10,927 bases of DNA from Deltaproteobacteria bacterium (GTDB taxonomy: Bacteria > Desulfobacterota > GWC2-55-46 > S146-73). The stretch is taken from contig WGFF01000348.1 in the NCBI GenBank assembly GCA_015492355.1, forward strand, positions 1 to 10,927, written 5' to 3'. Position numbers and translations under genes: made by a program. How positions within the stretch are numbered: the stretch's first letter is position 1; every line of letters begins with the position of its first letter. Below the pieces are notes generated by a model, which worked only from the letters and a program-made list of their open reading frames with translations, was not told the origin of the DNA and did no database searches. Below are positions 7,192-10,927 of the stretch, in pieces.

Positions 7192-7722
7192 GTGGATGAA
7201 AAACTCAGGATATTCTATGAACTCTACGACAGGAGAAGGAGCATAAGGGAGTATCTCGACAGGGAGGTGGAAAGGGACAAGCTCGCAAGGCTCCTTACCA
7301 TCCTCAGACGGGCTCAGAGTGCTGCGAATCGTCAACCGTGGCATTTTATCGTCGTTGAAAAGGAAGGTAGAGAAGAACTTAACGAGGTCTTCACAAAGGA
7401 GGGTTTCAGAAAGGCACCCGTGGTCATAGTTGCGTGTGCAGAGCCCGGGCAGGCATGGGTGAGAAAGACAGACCACAGGAACTATGCCTGGGTGGATGTG
7501 GCTATTGCTGTTACAGAGATGATAGGTGCTGCAACAGCAGAGGGACTGGGCACATGCTGGGTCGCAGCAATAGACCCTGAAAGGGTAAAAAGAATACTAA
7601 AGATACCTCCACACATAGATGTGGTGGGTATCATAACCATAGGTTATCCGGTAAAGGAACTCGTAAGGGAGGAGAAGAACAGAAAACCTCTTGAGGAGAT
7701 AATACACTATGGGAGATGGTAG
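7192..7722 (+). CDS. Nitroreductase-family flavoprotein
   Basis: This is a 176-residue member of the FMN-dependent nitroreductase superfamily, whose enzymes reduce nitro compounds, quinones or flavins with NAD(P)H. The N-terminal RRRSIREY (14-21) is the FMN-phosphate-binding signature, AANRQPWHFIVV (about 44-55) is the conserved Asn-Gln-Pro-Trp segment, and GLGTCWVAAID (about 118-128) and the C-terminal RKPLEEIIHYGRW complete the fold. The start is a GTG at 7192-7194 with AGGGGG 5 nt upstream at 7181-7186. It begins 14 nt after ftsY stops and overlaps the PilZ gene by 14 nt, so the three are likely cotranscribed. It is on the short side for the family (usually 165-220 residues). The substrate is unknown; the ftsY linkage does not reveal it. 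Confidence 0.92.
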   Translation: MDEKLRIFYELYDRRRSIREYLDREVERDKLARLLTILRRAQSAANRQPWHFIVVEKEGREELNEVFTKEGFRKAPVVIVACAEPGQAWVRKTDHRNYAWVDVAIAVTEMIGAATAEGLGTCWVAAIDPERVKRILKIPPHIDVVGIITIGYPVKELVREEKNRKPLEEIIHYGRW

Positions 7723-8101
7723 CACCGCAACCCTTGGCAAGATACAGCCACACACTTTAGCACCAGAGAAGAGAAAACACGCAAGGGAAGAAAAAATAGC
7801 ACTCAAGGCTGTGGTGGACAGGGATGGTAAGGAGTTTCTGGGATACATAAAGAATCTGTCAAGGGGTGGAATGTTCATAGCAACACCGAACCCGAAAAAA
7901 GAGGGTGAGGTCTTCACAGTGACATTCAGACTGCCAGGGGTAGAGACAATAGAGATAAGATGCAGGTGCAGGGTGGTATGGCAGAGGGGGCTGGATACAA
8001 AGAAAGGATACGTACCGGGCATGGGTGTTGAATTCGTGGAACAGGACAGGGGACTTCTGGACAGGATAGAGTACTGGATATCCTGCGGGAATTGCGCATA
8101 A
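7709..8101 (+). CDS. PilZ-domain protein (c-di-GMP binding candidate)
   Basis: This 130-residue protein consists essentially of one PilZ domain, the receptor module for cyclic di-GMP. The two ligand signatures are present in order: RxxxR as RKHAR at residues 22-26, and the [D/N]xSxxG motif as NLSRGG at 49-54. They are followed by the beta-barrel strands, including VTFRLPG, CRCRVVW and the usual GMGVEFV segment at 104-110. The ATG lies inside the end of the nitroreductase gene (14-nt overlap), and a GAGGAG Shine-Dalgarno is at 7693-7698, 10 nt away. The first 20 residues look unstructured. Its target could be motility, pili or polysaccharide synthesis, but no effector partner is in the window. 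Binding competence is inferred from the intact motifs. Confidence 0.9.
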   Translation: MGDGSTATLGKIQPHTLAPEKRKHAREEKIALKAVVDRDGKEFLGYIKNLSRGGMFIATPNPKKEGEVFTVTFRLPGVETIEIRCRCRVVWQRGLDTKKGYVPGMGVEFVEQDRGLLDRIEYWISCGNCA

Positions 8102-8115
8102 AATCTCCCCTTTCC

Positions 8116-8422
8116 ATGTCCGGTCTCACCACACTATGGTGGAGACTCCATTTTACAGGATGGGCGTTCATGCTGGGTGTGGGTTATAGCCTTCTTCATC
8201 GCTGGAGGAGAGGTCGGACTGATAACCGTTCCCTTTTGCACCATCTGCCAGACCCACGATGAACCCGCCTTACAGGAATCAATAACCCCTTATAGCCCAC
8301 ATCCACCATCATCCGATGCTATCCATCGTTAAAGCGATAATCCAGAAGCGCCGATAAAAGATACAGGAGCCTTTTACGAGAAACTGCCCAGGGACTATTT
8401 CCTTAGAAGGAGAAGATTCTAA
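8116..8422 (+). pseudogene. Probable decayed small membrane-protein gene
   Basis: No intact gene of normal size lies between PilZ and the next gene, yet protein-like stretches appear in shifting frames. An ATG at 8116 opens 48 codons (MSGLTTLWWRLHFTGWAFML..., stop 8260-8262) that look like a membrane segment. The frame one base later carries VWVIAFFIAGG and VPFCTICQTHDEPALQES up to a TAA at 8330-8332. The same frame then continues as IKDTGAFYEKLPRDYFLRRR to a TAA at 8420-8422, only 3 nt before the next ATG. Codon choice (ATA, AGA, AGG) resembles neighbouring genes. The simplest reading is a former gene of about 100 codons broken by at least one frameshift and one stop. Alternatives are separate small ORFs or non-coding DNA. 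No Shine-Dalgarno precedes the ATG at 8116. Confidence 0.35.
8123..8146 (+). terminator. Hairpin downstream of the PilZ gene
   Basis: GTCTCACCA (8123-8131) pairs with TGGTGGAGAC (8137-8146) over 9 bp with one bulged G, closing a 5-nt loop (CACTA). It starts 21 nt after the PilZ stop. It is followed by TCCATTTTA, a short and imperfect T tract, so it is a weak intrinsic terminator or a stabilising 3' hairpin. Confidence 0.4.
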
Positions 8423-8425
8423 TCC

Positions 8426-9220
8426 ATGATAGGTACAATCGTCCCATATATCCCTGATCTTTCAGCCTCCCAGAACAGAGAACTGCTCCATATCCACGAA
8501 AAGGTGGCTCAGGCCATCAAGACACTACTCGTACAGGAAAGGATTACCATAGGGTCTACAGAGCGGGCTCTTGAGACCTACAATCACCTTGGTGAACTTG
8601 CAAAAAGGCTCATGGGAGGAGACCTCAAGACCCAGATCCAGTCCCTGTACGGGTGTTATCATGGGGTGGAGAGCCCTTACAGGGATAGCCCTGAAAGGAA
8701 AAGACCCAGAAGATACACCAGCATACTCAAGCGGTATCTACTCATACTCAGGTTCCTCAGAAGATACTCGCCACGTGATGTGATAAGATACAGAAGATTT
8801 GTGGAAAGGCATATCATGGTATCCATCGAGGAAGGCACCTCCAGGAACATGGCACTATCCGCACTGGATATAGACCTGGAGATAACTGAAAAGACCGTTA
8901 TCTCCTCCAAGCCCACTGGTATATTCTATCTCCCTGTAAGGTACAGGACTGTTACCACCCTATTGCGTCTTTACATAGGCGGGCTTCGTGTGGAGGGTGA
9001 GGTAAGGGAGGACGATTCTATGGAGATAAGGCTCAAAGGCAGGGTCTTCGACCTCCACGGACTGAGAAGGAAGGTCTCAAGGCTGGGAAGGGCTGGCTCC
9101 ATAGAGAAGACCGTAACAGTACGAGGGAGCAGTGCCTTCAGGGCGATATACCGTCTCCTACGAATACCTCAAGGGCTTACTGCACATGTCAGGGATGCCC
9201 TTCCTCCGACGACGGGATGA
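8426..9220 (+). CDS. Hypothetical basic protein, unrecognised family
   Basis: This is a 264-residue protein I do not recognise. The first 75 residues look helical. A strongly basic stretch rich in arginine and tyrosine spans about 90-130, including RKRPRRYTSILKRYLLILRF. The remainder (about 145-245) alternates likely beta-strands and short loops, for example TGIFYLPVRYRTVTTLLRLY and EIRLKGRVFDLHGLRRKV. There is no signal peptide, no clear transmembrane helix, no cysteine motif and no recognisable nucleotide-binding motif. The basic character could suit nucleic-acid, nucleotide or membrane-surface binding, but that is only inference. AAGGAGA about 13 nt upstream of the ATG supports the start. 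It converges on cysS, with a palindromic region in between, and may belong to the same transcript as the disrupted gene just upstream. Confidence 0.75.
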   Translation: MIGTIVPYIPDLSASQNRELLHIHEKVAQAIKTLLVQERITIGSTERALETYNHLGELAKRLMGGDLKTQIQSLYGCYHGVESPYRDSPERKRPRRYTSILKRYLLILRFLRRYSPRDVIRYRRFVERHIMVSIEEGTSRNMALSALDIDLEITEKTVISSKPTGIFYLPVRYRTVTTLLRLYIGGLRVEGEVREDDSMEIRLKGRVFDLHGLRRKVSRLGRAGSIEKTVTVRGSSAFRAIYRLLRIPQGLTAHVRDALPPTTG

Positions 9221-9310
9221 ATCGGCTGGCTTGTAAGACACAAAGAGGCTCTACCTCTTTGAACCCCGGGTTCGGGTGGATTCTTTTTGAGTTGTAGTGT
9301 CTTACCGATT
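9220..9310. repeat. Complex palindromic structure in the convergent gap
   Basis: An outer perfect 9-bp inverted repeat, GTAAGACAC (9233-9241) and GTGTCTTAC (9297-9305), is extended by AATCG (9220-9224) and CGATT (9306-9310). Inside are two further hairpins: AAAGAGG-CTCTA-CCTCTTT (9242-9260) and GAACC-CCG-GGTTC (9261-9273). A T-rich stretch follows at 9281-9287. It lies directly after the stop of the hypothetical gene. It could be a bidirectional terminator, a structured RNA or a degenerate mobile repeat; nothing decides between these. Confidence 0.6.
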
Positions 9311-9333
9311 GATCTCCACCAGGATAGGGTCTT

Positions 9334-9397
9334 TGGGGGTTTCAGGGGATGAACCTCCCTGAAGATGTGAAGCCCCGCCTTGCAGGCGGGGCTTCAC
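9334..9397 (-). repeat. Two-hairpin repeat, left copy
   Basis: Read on the minus strand this is a 58-nt unit (9334-9391) matching the copy at 10868-10925 at 53 of 58 positions. Hairpin B is a perfect 13-bp stem, GTGAAGCCCCGCC (9367-9379) with GGCGGGGCTTCAC (9385-9397), around the loop TTGCA. It overlaps the cysS stop codon (9394-9396). Hairpin A (9341-9363) is TTCAGGG/CCCTGAA plus imperfect inner pairs. It may end cysS transcription, although no T tract follows. It resembles REP/BIME units or IS200/IS605-type ends. Confidence 0.8.
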
Positions 9398-10833
9398 TCT
9401 ATCCTTACCTTCCAGATGGTACCCTTGGGGGTGTCCTCGAGTATTATACCTTGCTTCCTGAGCCCATCCCTTATCCTGTCTGCGAGTTCAAAGTTTTTCT
9501 CCTTCCTTGCCCTGTTCCTTTCATCTACGAGCCTTTCTATCTCTTCCACCGGCACTGTTATGCGCGATCTCACATCATCGAAATACTCCTCTGGTCTCCT
9601 TGAAAAGACACCCAGAAACCCACCTGCCTCCCTGAACACCTCCCTTATGATGGCAAGTTCCTCCCTCCATTCACCCTTCATCCCTCTGTTTCCTGCCATA
9701 TCCATAAGCCTGTTTGCCCTGTTTACCTCTTCGAACACGTAGCCTATTGCCTCTGCGGTGTTGAAGTCATCGTCCATAGCGTCTACTACAGGCTTCATCC
9801 TCTCCTCCACATCTGTCCGCCTGACACTGGTATTGTTGATACCGAAATCCTCCTCCATCCTCTTGAGGGTGGTATAGAACCTGTCCAGTGCCTTTTCTGC
9901 CTCCCTGAGGGACGAGGCAGTATAGTCTATGGGTGAGCGGTAGTGGCTGGAAAGGAGAAAGAACCTTACAGCCTCAGGGGTGTGGACCCTTACCACATCC
10001 CTTATATTAAGAATATTGCCGAGGGACTTACTCATCTTGACCTTGTCTATGTTTACAAAGCCATTGTGGAGCCAGTATCTAACAAATGGTCTGCCTGTGA
10101 GGGCTTCGCTCTGGGCTATCTCGTTTTCGTGGTGGGGGAATATGAGGTCCTTTCCGCCACCGTGTATATCTATGGTTTCTCCGAGCCATTCAAGGCACAT
10201 GGCAGAGCACTCTATATGCCAGCCAGGTCTTCCCCTGCCCCAGGGACTATCCCACCATGGCTCCCCTGGTTTGCTCTTCTTCCAGAGGGCGAAATCCAGC
10301 GGGTCCTTCTTCCTCTCGTCCACCTCTATCCTCGCACCACTTGCAAGCTCGTCTATATTCTTTCCAGAGAGTTTTCCATAATCATTGAACCTCCTGACAC
10401 AGAAGAATACATCACCATCCACGGTGTACGCATAACCCCTGTCGATGAGCCCACTTATAATCTCTATCATCTTTTTTATACTCTCTGTTGCCCTCGGTGT
10501 ATATGTGGGGGTCTCCACACCGAGACAAGCCATATCCTCATCGAACGCCTTTATATATCTCTCTGCCACCATACTGCTGTCTGTACCCTCATCCATTGCC
10601 CTCTTTATTATCTTATCATCCACATCCGTATAGTTGCGTGTGTATCTTACCCTGTAGCCCCTGTACCGCAGGTACCTGTATATGACATCGAATGCCACCG
10701 CACTCCTTGCATGACCTATATGGCTCAGGTCATAGACCGTGGGACCACACACATACATCCTGACCTCCCCTGGCTCAATGGGCTTGAACTCCTCCTTTCT
10801 CCTTGTCAGAGAATTGTACACCCGTATAGGCAT
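9394..10833 (-). CDS. cysS: Cysteinyl-tRNA synthetase
   Basis: CysS charges tRNA-Cys with cysteine in the cytoplasm. The 479-residue length is normal for the family. Class I signatures are present: HIGH at 38-41 within CGPTVYDLSHIGHAR, and KMSKS at 266-270. The zinc ligands expected in CysS are visible as C29, C209 (GWHIECSAM), H234 and E238 (FPHHENEIAQSEA). WKKSKPGEPWW around 184-194 and the DIHGGGKDLIFPHHE block are diagnostic. The C-terminal DALR-type helical region and the tRNA-binding tail end in TIWKVRIE. A strong AGGAGG at 10838-10843 precedes the ATG at 10831-10833. The gene is bracketed by inverted copies of a 58-nt repeat: one overlaps its stop codon and the other begins 34 nt before its start, so its 5' leader contains two strong hairpins. 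No T-box motif is seen. Confidence 0.97.
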   Translation of the reverse strand: MPIRVYNSLTRRKEEFKPIEPGEVRMYVCGPTVYDLSHIGHARSAVAFDVIYRYLRYRGYRVRYTRNYTDVDDKIIKRAMDEGTDSSMVAERYIKAFDEDMACLGVETPTYTPRATESIKKMIEIISGLIDRGYAYTVDGDVFFCVRRFNDYGKLSGKNIDELASGARIEVDERKKDPLDFALWKKSKPGEPWWDSPWGRGRPGWHIECSAMCLEWLGETIDIHGGGKDLIFPHHENEIAQSEALTGRPFVRYWLHNGFVNIDKVKMSKSLGNILNIRDVVRVHTPEAVRFFLLSSHYRSPIDYTASSLREAEKALDRFYTTLKRMEEDFGINNTSVRRTDVEERMKPVVDAMDDDFNTAEAIGYVFEEVNRANRLMDMAGNRGMKGEWREELAIIREVFREAGGFLGVFSRRPEEYFDDVRSRITVPVEEIERLVDERNRARKEKNFELADRIRDGLRKQGIILEDTPKGTIWKVRIE

Positions 10834-10867
10834 ATCTCCTCCTTTAAGGTATCTCTGCAGTAAAACT

Positions 10868-10927
10868 CCCCGCCTACAAGGCGGGGCTTCACATCTTCAG
10901 GGGGTTTCACCCCCTGAATCCCCCAGA
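10868..10927 (+). repeat. Two-hairpin repeat, right copy (reaches the window edge)
   Basis: The plus strand carries the same 58-nt unit (10868-10925), inverted relative to the left copy. Hairpin B is CCCCGCC-TACAA-GGCGGGG (10868-10886). Hairpin A is a perfect 9-bp stem TTCAGGGGG/CCCCCTGAA (10896-10904 and 10910-10918) with loop TTTCA. Both hairpins lie upstream of the cysS start. On the minus strand hairpin B is followed by AGTTTTA, which looks weakly terminator-like. Any continuation to the right is not visible. Confidence 0.8.

Noticed and set aside
9261..9273. GAACC-CCG-GGTTC resembles a tRNA T-arm, suggesting a tRNA gene or fragment.
   Set aside because: No acceptor stem, D-arm or anticodon arm can be built around it, and the loop is only 3 nt.
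9943..10863. Long plus-strand open frame (306 codons) opposite cysS.
   Set aside because: It is the antisense of a confidently identified cysS and has no recognisable protein features.

Overview
The window looks like chromosomal DNA from a Gram-negative, anaerobically respiring bacterium. The clues are a large exported multiheme c-type cytochrome, a short FtsY without an acidic N-terminal extension, a PilZ protein, and coding that leans heavily on AGA/AGG for arginine and ATA for isoleucine. A Nitrospirota (Thermodesulfovibrio-like) or deltaproteobacterial-grade anaerobe would fit. This is an impression from gene content and codon use, not a phylogenetic result.

Left part (about 143-5896), all on the minus strand. 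Read in transcription order, it holds a multiheme cytochrome c, a seven-bladed YVTN-type beta-propeller protein overlapping it by 16 nt, a polytopic membrane protein with an isoprenylcysteine-methyltransferase-like C-terminus, an FmdB-type zinc ribbon protein with its own clear sigma70-type promoter (1298-1326), and an inositol monophosphatase-family enzyme. The cytochrome and propeller form a translationally coupled pair that probably works outside the inner membrane. A perfect 7-5-7 inverted repeat resembling a Rex (NADH/NAD sensor) or CRP/FNR-family operator lies about 80 nt upstream of the cytochrome start.

Middle part (about 6281-8101), plus strand. ftsY (signal recognition particle receptor), a small nitroreductase and a PilZ-domain protein are packed together with a 14-nt gap and a 14-nt overlap, so they are likely one transcript. 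A 5897-6280 intergenic region separates this operon from the divergent cytochrome operon.

Right part (8102-10927). After PilZ comes a 324-nt stretch with a hairpin and protein-like fragments in shifting frames, probably a decayed small membrane-protein gene. It is followed by an unrecognised basic 264-aa protein. This gene converges on cysS (cysteinyl-tRNA synthetase, minus strand). The convergent gap holds a palindromic structure at 9220-9310. cysS is bracketed by two inverted copies of a 58-nt two-hairpin repeat (53 of 58 positions identical), one overlapping its stop codon and one in its 5' leader. This repeat looks like a REP/BIME or IS200/IS605-end-like element.

No tRNA, rRNA, CRISPR array or transposase gene was seen. 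The least explained parts are the cysS-flanking repeats, the 9220-9310 structure, the disrupted 8116-8422 region, the unknown 264-aa protein, and the cytochrome's unusual heme sites and operator-like palindrome.
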